64,000 nucleotides of DNA from Enterobacteriaceae bacterium LSJC7 (lineage in GTDB: Bacteria > Pseudomonadota > Gammaproteobacteria > Enterobacterales > Enterobacteriaceae). Position 1 is the first letter of the stretch; each line of letters begins with the position of its first letter. Below, in pieces: positions 1-8,845 of this stretch. The DNA is taken from assembly GCA_000302695.1 (NCBI GenBank), contig AMFN01000003.1, positions 186,001-250,000 on the forward strand. Direction: 5' to 3'. The notes beneath the pieces were generated by a model. It had not been told where the DNA came from, did no database searches, and saw only the letters and a program-made list of their open reading frames with translations. Position numbers and translations under genes: made by a program.

Positions 1-1
1 G

Positions 2-259
2 GGCCTGCTGCTGTTCTCCGCTGGCTTTTTTGGCGCCCATTCCGTTGCCAGCAGTTGGGTGGGCAATCGCGCGCGGCGCGCCAAAGGCCAGGCATCTTCA
101 CTGTATCTGTTCAGCTACTACATGGGTTCAAGTATCGCCGGTACCAGCGGCGGCTTCTTCTGGCATGATTACGGCTGGCCGGGTCTGGGCGCGTTTATCG
201 CCTCGTTATTGATTATTGCCCTGTTGGTCGGGCGCCATCTGCATCACCGCCTCCCCTGA
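2..259 (+). CDS. ynfM: YnfM-like MFS transporter, C-terminal part (5' end outside window)
   Basis: The reading frame is open from the left edge and ends at 257-259. It gives the last 85 residues of a major-facilitator transporter, including an AHSVASSWVG stretch and a final hydrophobic helix (GLGAFIASLLIIALLVG). The wording matches the C-terminus of enterobacterial YnfM, an inner-membrane exporter of unassigned substrate. In E. coli ynfM also lies upstream of asr; here two extra genes lie between. The start is outside the window, so completeness cannot be judged. Confidence 0.8.
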   Translation, partial: GLLLFSAGFFGAHSVASSWVGNRARRAKGQASSLYLFSYYMGSSIAGTSGGFFWHDYGWPGLGAFIASLLIIALLVGRHLHHRLP

Positions 260-267
260 TAGCTTTC

Positions 268-293
268 GCGGCAGCCTCAGGCTGCCGCCTTTC
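268..293 (+). terminator. intrinsic terminator after ynfM
   Basis: A perfect 9-bp stem (268-276 with 80-88 of the same hundred) and a TCA loop lie 9 bases after the ynfM stop. The following T-tract is short (CTTTCC), so it may be only moderately efficient. Confidence 0.6.
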
Positions 294-426
294 CGATGTT
301 GTACACTTTATGAGTCATGCACAGCACGCTATGCATGGGTGAGATACAAACAATCCGCCACGAAAGCGCATAATTATGGTAAATTGCCCGCCGTTTTTTC
401 ATTTCATTGGTTGAATACGTCAAAGA

Positions 427-1656
427 ATGTCGAAAATATGGTCAAAAGACGAGACTCTCTGGAGTTTCGCCCTGTACGGTACGGCGGTAGGTGCCGGGAC
501 GCTGTTCCTGCCTATCCAGCTCGGTTCGGCAGGCTCCATCGTGCTGCTGCTTACCGCGCTCGTTGCCTATCCCTTAACGCTCTGGCCGCACCGCGCGCTG
601 TGCCAGTTCATTCTGTCGGCCAAAGCGACTGGCGGTGAAGGCATCACGCAGGCCGTTAACCACTGGTACGGCAAACGCATTGGTCAACTGATAACTGCGC
701 TCTACTTCCTTGCCTTTTTTGTGGTGGTGCTGATTTATGCTGTGGCTATCACCAACTCGCTGACCGAGCAGCTGGCAAAGCGCATGGAGATAACCCTTAG
801 CGTGCGCGTGCTGGTGAGTCTGGGCGTGGTGCTGGTGCTGAATCTTATTTTCCTGATGGGCCGCCACGTCACACTTAAGGTCATGAGCTTTCTGGTCTTT
901 CCGCTTATTGCCTATTTTCTGTTCCTGTCACTCTGGCTGACGGGCAGCTGGCAAACCGCGCACTTTACCGAGCAGCTACACTTTACGCCGCAGACGCTGC
1001 ATGAAATCTGGATCTCCATCCCCGTGATGGTTTTTGCTTTTAGCCATACCCCGATTATCTCGACCTTTGCCGTGGATCACCGCGAACGCTACGGCGATCG
1101 AGCTATGGATAAATGCAAAAAAATTATGAAGGTTTCGTACCTGATAATTTGCCTGAGCGTACTGTTCTTTGTGTTTAGCTGCCTGCTGGCTATCCCGTCG
1201 TCCTACATTCTTGAGGCACGCGAGCATGGGCTTACCATTCTATCGGCCCTGGCGATGATGCCTTCAGCACCCGACTGGCTGGGTATTTCCGGGATTGTTG
1301 TTGCGGTCGTCGCGATGTCGAAATCGTTTCTCGGCACCTATTTTGGGGTGATTGAAGGGGCAACGGAGATGGTGCGCGCCGGTCTGGGCCAGGCTGGAGT
1401 GAAAAAGAGCCGCGCTTTTAACCGCGCGCTGTCGCTGATACTGGTCAGCGGCGTCACGTTTGTGGTCTGTTGCATTAACCCGAACGCGATTTCGATGATT
1501 TACGCCATCAGCGGGCCGCTGATTGCCATGATCCTGTTCATTATGCCAACGCTTGCCACTCTGATTATCCCGGCGCTTAAGCCGTACCGCTCGCTGGCAA
1601 ACATGATTACGCTGCTCGTGGGTATTTTGTGCGTGTCGGTGATGTTTATTCCCTGA
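427..1656 (+). CDS. HAAAP-family amino-acid transporter
   Basis: A 409-residue polytopic membrane protein with about 11 hydrophobic segments. The N-terminal GTAVGAGTLFLP motif and the KSFLGTYFGVIEG segment are typical of the hydroxy/aromatic amino acid permease family (SdaC, TdcC, YhaO, YhjV), which imports amino acids by ion symport. Length is normal for the family. It stands alone between ynfM and the carboxypeptidase gene, a place where E. coli has no such gene. The substrate cannot be told from sequence; serine or threonine is likely by family, an aromatic amino acid is possible. Confidence 0.8.
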   Translation: MSKIWSKDETLWSFALYGTAVGAGTLFLPIQLGSAGSIVLLLTALVAYPLTLWPHRALCQFILSAKATGGEGITQAVNHWYGKRIGQLITALYFLAFFVVVLIYAVAITNSLTEQLAKRMEITLSVRVLVSLGVVLVLNLIFLMGRHVTLKVMSFLVFPLIAYFLFLSLWLTGSWQTAHFTEQLHFTPQTLHEIWISIPVMVFAFSHTPIISTFAVDHRERYGDRAMDKCKKIMKVSYLIICLSVLFFVFSCLLAIPSSYILEAREHGLTILSALAMMPSAPDWLGISGIVVAVVAMSKSFLGTYFGVIEGATEMVRAGLGQAGVKKSRAFNRALSLILVSGVTFVVCCINPNAISMIYAISGPLIAMILFIMPTLATLIIPALKPYRSLANMITLLVGILCVSVMFIP

Positions 1657-1667
1657 TCTTTCTGAAC

Positions 1668-1695
1668 GGCGCGCTCCCGGCCGGGAGCCGCCTTT
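1668..1695 (+). terminator. intrinsic terminator after the transporter gene
   Basis: GC-rich inverted repeat centred on CTCCCGGCCGGGAG, with an imperfect outer stem and a short CCTTTA tail, starting about 12 bases after the stop codon. Confidence 0.45.
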
Positions 1696-1797
1696 AGCCC
1701 ATTGCCTGCCTGACCAACACCCTGTTACACCCTTGTCTCGTTTTTTGCGCCGTGTGCTGCTACCTTGCTGTTACTGATAACAAACTCACGAGTAACA

Positions 1798-3282
1798 ATG
1801 AAGCCAACATACTATCAGCAGCTGACCCAGACCTTTCAACGCCTGTCCCGCTTCTCCCATCTCTCGGCTATCGCTGGCTGGGATATGTACACCATGATGC
1901 CCTCCGGCGGCAGTCAGGCACGTAGTGAAGCGCTGGCCGAGCTGAGCGTGCTGCAACACCAAATTCTGACCGCGCCCCAAACCGGCGAATGGCTCGACGG
2001 CGCAGAGCAGGAGCCACTCAATGAGCTGGAGCAGGCTAACCTGCGCGAAATGCGCCGCAGTTACCAGCAGGCGGTGCTGCTACCTACCGAACTGGTAGAA
2101 GCGAAATCCCTTGCCGGTAGCCACTGTGAACACGCCTGGCGCAGCCAACGCCCGGCCAACGACTGGCAAGGCTTTGCCGCGAACCTCAAAGAGGTGGTGA
2201 AATTCAGCCGTGAAGAGGCCGCTATCCGCGCCAGGGCAGCCGGTGTCTCCCGCTATGATGCGCTGCTGGACGTCTTTGAACCCGGCATGACCAGCCGCCG
2301 CCTCGATGCGCTGTTTGGCGACCTGAAAAGCTGGCTACCGGCGTTACTCCAGCGAGCCGTCGAAAAACAGGCGCAGCGACCACTTATTGCTCCCGAAGGC
2401 CCTTTCCCGGTGGAAAAACAGCGCGCCCTGGGGCTGGACGCCATGACGCTGCTTGGCTTTGATTTTAACGGCGGACGTCTTGACGTTAGCGCCCATCCGT
2501 TTTGCGGCGGTGTGCCTGAAGATGTACGCATCACGACGCGCTATCGCGAAGACGAACTGTTCAGCGCCCTGCTGGGCGTGATCCACGAAACCGGTCACGC
2601 ACGCTATGAGCAGAATCTGCCGCGTGAATGGCCAGGCCAGCCGATAGCGCTGGCGCGCTCGACGGCGATTCATGAATCCCAGAGCCTGTTTTTTGAAATG
2701 CAGCTGGCACGCAGCACACCGTTCCTTAAACGCCTGCGTCCGCAGATCATCGCTCACTTCGGTGAGCAGGCCGCGTTTGAAGAACGTAACTACATTGCCT
2801 GGAACCAGCGCGTTAAACCGGGTCTGATTCGCATTGATGCCGATGAGGTCAGCTACCCCGCCCATATTGTGCTGCGCTATGAAATTGAACGCGCGCTTAT
2901 TGATGGCGATATTGAAGTGGATGATATTCCGGCACTGTGGGATGAGAAAATGCAGGCGTGGCTTGGTCTTTCCACCCAGGGCAACTATCGCGACGGCTGC
3001 ATGCAGGATATCCACTGGACTGACGGCGGGTTTGGCTACTTCCCTACCTATACGCTGGGCGCAATGTACGCCGCGCAGCTATTCCAGAGCGCGCGTCAGA
3101 CGCTGCCACGCCTTGAAGACGATATTGCCCAGGGCGATGTCAGCACACTGTTTGACTGGCTGCGCCAGAATATCTGGCAGCACGGCAGCCGTTTTACTAC
3201 TGCACAGCTGATTGAAAACGCCACCGGGGAAGATCTCAATCCACAATGGTTTCGCCAGCATCTGGAAGCCCGCTACCTGTAA
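1798..3282 (+). CDS. M32-family thermostable carboxypeptidase (Taq type)
   Basis: A 494-residue zinc metallocarboxypeptidase that removes C-terminal amino acids in the cytoplasm. All family M32 signatures are visible: HETGH (zinc ligands H263 and H267, catalytic E264), the HESQ third-ligand motif, IRIDADEVSY, GCMQDIHW and GYFPTYTLG. I chose ATG at 1798 (MKPTYYQQ), the usual N-terminus of the family; the frame is open further upstream to 1765 but that extension (MLLLITNSRVT) has no family character. It is a single-gene unit, closed by a strong terminator. Absent from the E. coli ynfM-asr interval, so a lineage-specific insertion. Confidence 0.92.
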   Translation: MKPTYYQQLTQTFQRLSRFSHLSAIAGWDMYTMMPSGGSQARSEALAELSVLQHQILTAPQTGEWLDGAEQEPLNELEQANLREMRRSYQQAVLLPTELVEAKSLAGSHCEHAWRSQRPANDWQGFAANLKEVVKFSREEAAIRARAAGVSRYDALLDVFEPGMTSRRLDALFGDLKSWLPALLQRAVEKQAQRPLIAPEGPFPVEKQRALGLDAMTLLGFDFNGGRLDVSAHPFCGGVPEDVRITTRYREDELFSALLGVIHETGHARYEQNLPREWPGQPIALARSTAIHESQSLFFEMQLARSTPFLKRLRPQIIAHFGEQAAFEERNYIAWNQRVKPGLIRIDADEVSYPAHIVLRYEIERALIDGDIEVDDIPALWDEKMQAWLGLSTQGNYRDGCMQDIHWTDGGFGYFPTYTLGAMYAAQLFQSARQTLPRLEDDIAQGDVSTLFDWLRQNIWQHGSRFTTAQLIENATGEDLNPQWFRQHLEARYL

Positions 3283-3289
3283 TGCCTAC

Positions 3290-3315
3290 GCGCGCCACCC
3301 GGCGCGCTTTTTTTT
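3290..3315 (+). terminator. intrinsic terminator of the carboxypeptidase gene
   Basis: 7-bp perfect GC stem (GCGCGCC/GGCGCGC), ACCC loop, then eight T residues, 8 bases after the stop codon. Confidence 0.85.
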
Positions 3316-3321
3316 ATGTTG

Positions 3322-3335
3322 TACATACCGTTACA
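3322..3335 (+). promoter_or_regulatory. RstA box upstream of asr
   Basis: TACATACCGTTACA matches the published RstA box TACATNTNGTTACA at all fixed positions except one (C for T at position 7). It lies about 100 bp before the asr start, upstream of a plausible -10 element (TATAGT at about 3378-3383). In E. coli asr is a known RstA target. The regulator rstA is at 58450-59178 in this same window. Seen: the match. Inferred: function. Confidence 0.75.
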
Positions 3336-3437
3336 CGCCGATACCAATGACTCACGGAAAGCCCGTGCACACAGGCATATAGTTCATCTCAACGGCCCCG
3401 CAGTGGGGTTGCACATACACTACATGAGGGTTTTGCG

Positions 3438-3806
3438 ATGAAAAAGGTATTAGCGCTGGTTGTTGCCGCTGCCATGAGTCTTTCCACTTACGCATTCGCC
3501 GCTGAACAGGCACCGGCGGCTGGCACTAAGGCACCTCAGACCACCTCGGTTCAGCATAAGGCAATGAAAAAACACACCCAAAAAGCCCCGGAGCAGAAAG
3601 CCCAGGCAGCGAAAAAACACAGCAAAAAAGCCCCGGCGCAGAAAGCCCAGGCAGTGAAAAAACACAGCAAAAAAGCCCCGGCGCAGAAAGCTCAGGCGGC
3701 AAAAAAACACCAGAAAAAAGCCCCGGTACAGAAAGCTCAGGCGGCAAAAAAACACCAGAAAAAAACCGCACTCAAAAAACAGGCTACGCAGAACAACGCC
3801 GCGTAA
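3438..3806 (+). CDS. asr: acid shock protein precursor Asr
   Basis: A 122-residue periplasmic protein induced by low pH. Residues 1-21 form a Sec signal peptide ([21 protein letters not shown]). The rest is very rich in Lys, Ala and Gln and from residue 44 on consists of 15-residue tandem repeats of the type [15 protein letters not shown], typical of Asr. This basic, disordered protein is thought to protect periplasmic proteins or buffer acid. The RstA box upstream and the small gene ydgU downstream reproduce the E. coli arrangement. The repeat number varies between species, so length differences from other Asr proteins are expected. Confidence 0.95.
   Translation: MKKVLALVVAAAMSLSTYAFAAEQAPAAGTKAPQTTSVQHKAMKKHTQKAPEQKAQAAKKHSKKAPAQKAQAVKKHSKKAPAQKAQAAKKHQKKAPVQKAQAAKKHQKKTALKKQATQNNAA
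3567..3791 (+). repeat. 45-bp tandem repeat inside asr
   Basis: Five successive 45-bp units encode the KKHxxKAPxQKAQAx repeat; the first four are close copies, the last diverges. Copies 2 and 3 are nearly identical at DNA level, so the array is a likely site of slippage or recombination. Confidence 0.85.
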
Positions 3807-3823
3807 GCGCCTGGTGATGACAA

Positions 3824-3847
3824 CAGCGCCCGTCCTTTCGGGCGCTG
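3824..3847 (+). terminator. hairpin between asr and ydgU
   Basis: Perfect 9-bp stem (CAGCGCCCG/CGGGCGCTG) with a TCCTTT loop, followed by a weak T-tract (ATTTTC). It probably ends most asr transcripts and allows partial read-through into ydgU. Confidence 0.65.
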
Positions 3848-3865
3848 ATTTTCGGAGTTCACGCT

Positions 3866-3946
3866 ATGGCACGCCGCTACCGCTTCGAAATCCTGCTGAC
3901 GCTGCTGATTATCTGTGCCATCGTCACCGCCAGCTTCTGGTTTTAA
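3866..3946 (+). CDS. ydgU: small membrane protein YdgU
   Basis: A 26-residue frame (MARRYRFEILLTLLIICAIV and six more residues) begins 59 bases after asr, preceded by a GGAG ribosome site (ATTTTCGGAGTTCACGCTATG). A basic N-terminus followed by one hydrophobic helix predicts an inner-membrane single-pass protein. E. coli has a 27-residue acid-inducible small protein, YdgU, at exactly this place, transcribed with asr. I identify it by position, size and the RRYRFEI start; function is not known. Confidence 0.8.
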   Translation: MARRYRFEILLTLLIICAIVTASFWF

Positions 3947-4048
3947 CAACCTAGTTCGCTGATTTTGCTCCCACTTTCTTACCGTCCCGGCTATAGTTAT
4001 GTCTTCAGGGAATCCTCAAGAACCTGTCGCCCGCCCTTTGAGAGTGAT

Positions 4049-4870
4049 ATGCGTAAAATTTTTATGTTATTTATGGGCTCGCTGTACTTACTGCCTCAGC
4101 CCGGCTGGAGCGACATCGGCGATACCGACACCCTTAATGCCGCAGAAATTCAGACGCTGTTTTTTGGCAAAGATGAACGCGTGCGCGTCGACAATCCGAC
4201 CACCCCACCGTGGGATGCTATCGGCCAGCTCGAAACCGCCAGCGGAAATCTGTGCACCGCCACGCTCATCGCCCCAAATCTGGCGCTGACGGCGGGCCAT
4301 TGCCTGCTGACGCCACCCGACGGCGCGCCAGATAAAGCCGTCGCGCTGCGCTTTGTCTCACGTAACGGCATCTGGCGCTATGAAATCCACGGTATTGAAG
4401 GCCGGGTCACTTCCTCGCTGCGCCGACGCCTGAAACCAGACGGGGATGGCTGGATAGTCCCGCCTGCCGCCGCACCCTGGGATTTTGGGCTGGTGGTGCT
4501 GAACTATGCCATCTCGGGAATCACGCCTGTTCCGCTGTTTCAGGGCGACAAAGACGCGCTCACCGCCGCGCTCAAAGTCCAGGACCGTAAAGTCACGCAG
4601 TCAGGTTACCCGGAAGATCACCTTAATACGCTCTACCGCCACGAAAGCTGCCAGGTTACGGGTTGGGCGCAGCAGTCGGTGCTGTCTCACCGCTGCGACA
4701 CCTTACCAGGAGACAGCGGCTCGCCGCTTTTGTTAAAAACTGACAGCGGCTGGGCGCTTATTGCCGTACAAAGTTCAGCCCCCGCAGCCAAAGACCGCAA
4801 CCGTGCTGATAACCGCGCCATTGCCGTTACCGGCTTTCGCGATAAGCTGATGAAACTGGCAGAGCTCTGA
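4049..4870 (+). CDS. ydgD: trypsin-like serine protease YdgD
   Basis: A 273-residue secreted protease, the same length as E. coli YdgD. I start at ATG 4049, which gives a signal peptide ([21 protein letters not shown]); the frame is open to 3965 but that part has no signal-like character. The catalytic triad is visible as H84 (TAGHC), D145 (PWDFGLVVL) and S223 (PGDSGSP). It probably acts in the periplasm; its substrate is unknown. The gene converges with mdtI across a bidirectional terminator. Confidence 0.9.
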   Translation: MRKIFMLFMGSLYLLPQPGWSDIGDTDTLNAAEIQTLFFGKDERVRVDNPTTPPWDAIGQLETASGNLCTATLIAPNLALTAGHCLLTPPDGAPDKAVALRFVSRNGIWRYEIHGIEGRVTSSLRRRLKPDGDGWIVPPAAAPWDFGLVVLNYAISGITPVPLFQGDKDALTAALKVQDRKVTQSGYPEDHLNTLYRHESCQVTGWAQQSVLSHRCDTLPGDSGSPLLLKTDSGWALIAVQSSAPAAKDRNRADNRAIAVTGFRDKLMKLAEL

Positions 4871-4895
4871 CAACCGCCGTCACCACAGCAGACAA

Positions 4896-4925
4896 AAAAG
4901 GGAAATGCTTGCGCATTTCCCTTTT
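4896..4925. terminator. bidirectional terminator between ydgD and mdtI
   Basis: Perfect 13-bp inverted repeat (AAAAGGGAAATGC with its complement) and a TTGC loop. A-run on one side and T-run on the other let it serve both convergent genes. Confidence 0.9.
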
Positions 4926-4953
4926 ACGTTGACGGAGCACGGCTTTCTGCTTA

Positions 4954-5283
4954 TCAGGCAAGTTTAATCAGCATCATACCCAGCAACAGCAGCCCCAGCC
5001 CAAACCAGCCTTTGCGGTTTAGCCGCTGGCCAAACAGTATCCAGCCCGCAGCAACCGTCGCCGCCACGCCAAAACCGCCCCATAGCGCATAGGCAACCGA
5101 CAGCTCTATGCCCTTGACCGCCTGTGACAGGGCGCTAAACGCCGCCAGTACCGCCACCAGCGACAACATGCCGTAAATTTTATGGCGAAAGCCGTCGGAG
5201 AATTTAAGGAAAATATTGGCGACAATTTCAAGCACAATTGCCAGTATCAACCACAGAACGTGAGCCCACTCAAACGGCTGCAT
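4954..5283 (-). CDS. mdtI: spermidine exporter subunit MdtI (SMR family)
   Basis: A 109-residue, four-helix small multidrug resistance protein, identical in length to E. coli MdtI. With MdtJ it forms the inner-membrane heteromer that exports spermidine. The gene overlaps the 3' end of mdtJ by 14 bases, so translation is coupled. The membrane-embedded glutamate is visible near the N-terminus ([15 protein letters not shown]). Confidence 0.95.
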   Translation of the reverse strand: MQPFEWAHVLWLILAIVLEIVANIFLKFSDGFRHKIYGMLSLVAVLAAFSALSQAVKGIELSVAYALWGGFGVAATVAAGWILFGQRLNRKGWFGLGLLLLGMMLIKLA

Positions 5284-5626
5284 GAGCTACCTCCGTCTTT
5301 TCCTGAGTACGGGTGCCAGATTTAATCAGCGCAATACCCGCGACCAGCGTGCCAAGTCCGGCAAGTTTCATGACTGACAGCGACTCGTTAAATAACAGCA
5401 CGCTAAAAAACGTAATAAATAATATACCGATCCCTTCCCACATGGCGTATGCCACACCCAGCGCAATACGTTTTACGGCAAAAGCCAGGAAAATATAAGA
5501 AATGGCGATCATTGCCAGCATAATAATATAACCAGCAACCCCATCACCTTCGTTTGCCCATCTCATCGACAGCGTTCCGGTAATTTCAGCCACAATAGCC
5601 AGGGCCAGTAATAGCCAGTAAAACAT
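5270..5626 (-). CDS. mdtJ: spermidine exporter subunit MdtJ (SMR family)
   Basis: A 118-residue SMR protein (E. coli MdtJ is 121) with four hydrophobic helices and the conserved [17 protein letters not shown] segment carrying the glutamate of the transport site. It is translated first in the operon, after the mdtU leader, with a clear AGGAGAAGAACC ribosome site before ATG 5626. Overlaps mdtI. Confidence 0.95.
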   Translation of the reverse strand: MFYWLLLALAIVAEITGTLSMRWANEGDGVAGYIIMLAMIAISYIFLAFAVKRIALGVAYAMWEGIGILFITFFSVLLFNESLSVMKLAGLGTLVAGIALIKSGTRTQEKTEVAHAAV

Positions 5627-5749
5627 GGTTCTTCTCCTGCGAAGAATAATATCAGACGCAGCCCGTTTTATTTACGGACCGGAAAAAAGACAGATTATTG
5701 GTGCACGATACCCGACGGGTATTCAGACCATAAAACAGGAGAAAGGGGA

Positions 5750-5848
5750 CTAAAGCGCGTTGCGCCAGTGTTGCTCACCGGCAAGCAGCCAGCCAGAGGC
5801 GAAGGGAATGGAATTGGTAATAAATAAGGTGGCGAACATCTTGTTCAT
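5750..5848 (-). CDS. mdtU: leader peptide MdtU upstream of mdtJI
   Basis: A 32-codon frame encodes MNKMFATLFITNSIPFASGW followed by LLAGEQHWRNAL. It ends 123 bases before mdtJ on the same strand. From memory, E. coli carries an upstream frame of 34 codons, mdtU, whose translation lets spermidine stimulate mdtJI expression; position and size fit. The ribosome site is weak (AAGTTGTAAAAACTATG), as could be expected for a regulated leader. What is seen is the frame and place; the regulatory role is inferred from the family. Confidence 0.75.
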   Translation of the reverse strand: MNKMFATLFITNSIPFASGWLLAGEQHWRNAL

Positions 5849-6072
5849 AGTTTTTACAACTTAATCCGCGGCGTTGCTTCTCATCATTGCGGAAAGAAAA
5901 TTGTCTCCGAAAGTTAAACACGCTGCATTTTTACCACAACGGTCATTGCCTCTCAATCTTTTTTCAGTTCTTTACGCAGGGTTATTTATAAAGCAGGTTT
6001 ATTCCTCCAGCTAATCCTTCTATCATAACAAAATTAAGGATTGGCTTATTTTAAAAATGCGCGGAGAGCCTG

Positions 6073-7140
6073 ATGGCCAGACACATCATCACAATAAACG
6101 GGTTAAAAGCGGTCCTGATGCTCGGAATGCTTACCATCATTCTTGCTGGTATCCGCGTCTCTGCCGATTTGATTGTCCCTTTCATTCTGGCGCTGTTTAT
6201 TGCCGTCATCCTCAACCCGCTGGTGCGTCTGCTGGGCCGCCTGCACATCCCGCGCGTCCTTGCCGTTTCGCTGCTGGTCACCGCCATTGTTATGCTGGCT
6301 GTGCTGCTGGTGGCCTATTTAGGTACTTCGCTCAACGAACTGGCGCGCACTCTGCCGCAGTACCGTTCCTCACTGGTTGCCCCCTTACAAACCCTGGAGC
6401 CATGGTTACAGCGCGCGGGCATTGAGATTTCGGTAGAAGAAGTCCTGAAATACGTCGACCCCAACGCCGCCATGACGCTCATTACCGGCCTGCTTGCCCA
6501 CCTGTCCAGCGCCATGTCGTCTATCTTCCTGCTGCTTTTAACGGTGGTATTTATGCTGCTGGAGGTACCGCAGCTGCCGGTCAAGCTCCAGCAACTGATG
6601 TCGCGCCCGGTAGAAGGGATGGATGCCATACAGCGCGCGCTCAACAGCGTTACCCATTATCTGGTGCTAAAAACCGCCATCAGCCTTGTCACTGGCCTGG
6701 TGGTGTGGGGCATGCTGTCCCTGCTGTCGGTTCGCTTTGCCTTTGTCTGGGGACTGCTCGCCTTCTCGCTCAACTACATTCCTAACATTGGCTCGGTACT
6801 GGCAGCGATCCCACCTGTGGCACAAGTGCTGGTGTTCAGCGGTTTTTATGACGCGCTGGCGGTCATTGCTGGCTATCTGGCTATCAATCTGCTGTTTGGC
6901 AACATTCTGGAGCCGCGCATTATGGGGCGCGGGCTGGGACTGTCAACGCTGGTGGTATTTTTGTCGCTGATATTCTGGGGCTGGCTGCTGGGACCAGTGG
7001 GGATGCTGCTGTCGGTGCCGCTTACCATCGCCGCAAAGATTGCCCTTGAGCAAAGCCTGAGCGGGCGGCGCATCGCGTTTTTACTCAGCGATGTCCACCC
7101 GGACCAGGCGCTGCGCCGTCGCGACGCAAAGCAGGATTAG
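6073..7140 (+). CDS. tqsA: AI-2 exporter family protein TqsA
   Basis: A 355-residue inner-membrane protein of the AI-2E (UPF0118) family, close to E. coli TqsA (344 residues) along its whole length, including [17 protein letters not shown]-type and [20 protein letters not shown] segments. It controls autoinducer-2 release and biofilm formation in E. coli. The start is ATG 6073 ([12 protein letters not shown]), matching the E. coli N-terminus. In E. coli the next genes would be pntBA; here about 44 kb of other DNA, including the prophage, lies between them. Its 3' end overlaps the convergent HAD gene by 4 bases. Confidence 0.93.
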   Translation: MARHIITINGLKAVLMLGMLTIILAGIRVSADLIVPFILALFIAVILNPLVRLLGRLHIPRVLAVSLLVTAIVMLAVLLVAYLGTSLNELARTLPQYRSSLVAPLQTLEPWLQRAGIEISVEEVLKYVDPNAAMTLITGLLAHLSSAMSSIFLLLLTVVFMLLEVPQLPVKLQQLMSRPVEGMDAIQRALNSVTHYLVLKTAISLVTGLVVWGMLSLLSVRFAFVWGLLAFSLNYIPNIGSVLAAIPPVAQVLVFSGFYDALAVIAGYLAINLLFGNILEPRIMGRGLGLSTLVVFLSLIFWGWLLGPVGMLLSVPLTIAAKIALEQSLSGRRIAFLLSDVHPDQALRRRDAKQD

Positions 7141-7949
7141 CGGAACGGGCCTTCGCCGTTGAGCACCTGGTCGATAATGCGCAGCACGCCGGCCTGGTTG
7201 TTAGACGTGGTTTCATAACGCGCCACGTCTTTCACTTCGCTTGCCGCATTTGCCATGGCAAACGGATAGCCCACCAGACGCAGCATTTCGACATCATTAC
7301 CGCTGTCACCCACCGCCACGCACTCCTGCGCCGTGATGTGCCATCTGTCGAGCAGGCGCTGTAGACCGCTTGCCTTATGCGCACCAGGAATTATCAAATC
7401 GACAAAACCAAAACCGCTGGTCACCGGTTTCACAATGCCGTCCAGTGAATGATGAAGCTGGTTTACCAGCGCCGGGATTTCGGCATCCGGCAGGTTGAGC
7501 GAGAATTTGAAAATGACGTCATCGATATCACGCAGGTTTGTCACTGGCTTCAGGCGATGATAGTGCTTTGCCATTAGCGCCATAAAGGCTTCCGGCGTAC
7601 CTTCGCGCACATAAGCGCTCTCAAGGCCGCAGGCGACAAAATTAACGCCGTCAAACGCCGCCAGCGTGTCCAGCACCTTCAGGTAGTTATCGCGGCTCAG
7701 TTCGCCGTGCCACAGGCGCTCGTCGCGGTCATACACCAGCGCGCCGTTCTCGGCTACAAAGGCGATATCGTGGCGAATGTCCGGGAAAAAGGAGATAAGC
7801 TGGTAATACTGATTACCGCTGGCGACGACGAATTTAATGCCTTTATCACGCAGTGCAGCGTACTGCGCCATAAACCTTTCTTTATCATATTGTTTATTAT
7901 CATCAAGAAAGGTGCCGTCCATATCCACGGCAATAAGTTTGATTTTCAT
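7137..7949 (-). CDS. HAD-superfamily Cof-type sugar phosphatase (YbiV/SupH-like)
   Basis: A 270-residue Cof/IIB haloacid dehalogenase. Motif I is VDMDGTFL (nucleophile Asp and acid Asp), motif II VASGN, motif III a Lys in the KASGLQ region and motif [12 protein letters not shown]. It follows E. coli YbiV (271 residues), a sugar phosphatase with broad substrate range, through conserved blocks such as [10 protein letters not shown] and [10 protein letters not shown]. Single gene, convergent with tqsA. Whether it is the ybiV ortholog or a paralog cannot be told without the rest of the genome, so no symbol is given. Confidence 0.88.
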   Translation of the reverse strand: MKIKLIAVDMDGTFLDDNKQYDKERFMAQYAALRDKGIKFVVASGNQYYQLISFFPDIRHDIAFVAENGALVYDRDERLWHGELSRDNYLKVLDTLAAFDGVNFVACGLESAYVREGTPEAFMALMAKHYHRLKPVTNLRDIDDVIFKFSLNLPDAEIPALVNQLHHSLDGIVKPVTSGFGFVDLIIPGAHKASGLQRLLDRWHITAQECVAVGDSGNDVEMLRLVGYPFAMANAASEVKDVARYETTSNNQAGVLRIIDQVLNGEGPFR

Positions 7950-8133
7950 ACAACCTCAATATTGAACTACCGGTGTGGCAAACTCATTGCAGTATAACAA
8001 CCGCCCGGAAGGCAACAAATGCGTTTACAGAATTTCAGCAGGCAGATGGTTATTTATTCAGCGACAGGCAGCGGTTTTCTGATTATTCCCAGCTAAAGAA
8101 AAAGCGGTACATTCAACATGCACCGCCGGAACA

Positions 8134-8364
8134 TCACATCGTGTAGCCGGGTTTTTTCACCAGGTTATCAAGCGCGGGCTTAATCACCGGATCGTACACC
8201 TCGCTCTTCCAGTCCTCAGGCGCAACCTCGGTTAACGCCACTGACAGCGCGCTGTCTTTAGACTGCAGATGTTTTTTCAGCACCTCACAGACGTCGTTGG
8301 CCAGCGCCTGCTTTTGCTCTTCAGAAAGCTCGCGGGGGAAATATTTTATATCAATGTGCGGCAC
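8134..8364 (-). CDS. pptA: tautomerase PptA (4-oxalocrotonate tautomerase family)
   Basis: A 76-residue protein beginning MPHIDIKYFPRELSEEQK, like E. coli PptA/YdcE (77 residues). After removal of Met the N-terminal Pro acts as the catalytic base for enol-keto conversion of phenylpyruvate-type substrates. A good ribosome site (AGGAG) precedes the start. In E. coli pptA sits elsewhere in the terminus, next to other genes. Confidence 0.9.
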   Translation of the reverse strand: MPHIDIKYFPRELSEEQKQALANDVCEVLKKHLQSKDSALSVALTEVAPEDWKSEVYDPVIKPALDNLVKKPGYTM

Positions 8365-8531
8365 AGCATTTCTCCTGTTTTTCCTGCTCGTTATTTCGCC
8401 GCAGAGGCAGCGAGAATTTAGAGTAGATCGCCGTGCGTATTATCGCAATCCCACAAATGTTCACCCCAAATAACCCACCTGAATTAAAAGGTTATTATTC
8501 CCGGCTGATATCAGAGGTTGGATAATGATAA

Positions 8532-8559
8532 AACGCCAGGCGCTTGCGCACCCGGCGTT
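8532..8559 (-). terminator. possible terminator after the ene-reductase remnant
   Basis: Inverted repeat AACGCC/GGCGTT with partly paired interior (GCGC TTGC GC) next to the stop at 8563. T-rich sequence follows on both strands (TTTTA; TTTTATC). Confidence 0.4.
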
Positions 8560-8562
8560 ATT

Positions 8563-8725
8563 TTATAACGCCTTATCCGGAACGGGATAATCAATATAGC
8601 CCTGCGCACCGCCACCAAAATAAGTCTGCCTGTCAGCCTCATTGAGTACAGCCCCGGTACGCAGCCGGTCGACGAAATCCGGGTTTGCCACTACCATCTG
8701 CCCGTAAGACTCAAGTTCGGCGACA
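8563..8725 (-). pseudogene. remnant of an OYE/NemA-type alkene reductase (C-terminus only)
   Basis: About the last 50 codons of an old-yellow-enzyme gene remain: GQMVVANPDFVDRLRTGAVL followed by NEADRQTYFGGGAQGYIDYP is the standard C-terminal part (ANPDLV...LN...YGGGAEGYTDYP). The open frame continues upstream to 8859, but that part is not recognisable as the reductase. The FMN-binding barrel and catalytic residues are missing, so it cannot be functional. It converges on a LysR fragment, as expected of a deleted reductase-regulator pair. Confidence 0.7.
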
Positions 8726-8845
8726 CCAGGGCAATATACTGCCTGACAACATGGGAATAATTCGCCGCCTGGCCGTTCTTGTTCCTGATGCAGAGTTGAT
8801 GCGACCCAGGACGTAACCTGCGGCAGGCTGTGTAACGCACTACCA

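Noticed and set aside
2344-3015. Minus-strand frame of 223 codons over the carboxypeptidase gene
   Set aside because: Antisense shadow; the plus strand shows all M32 motifs.
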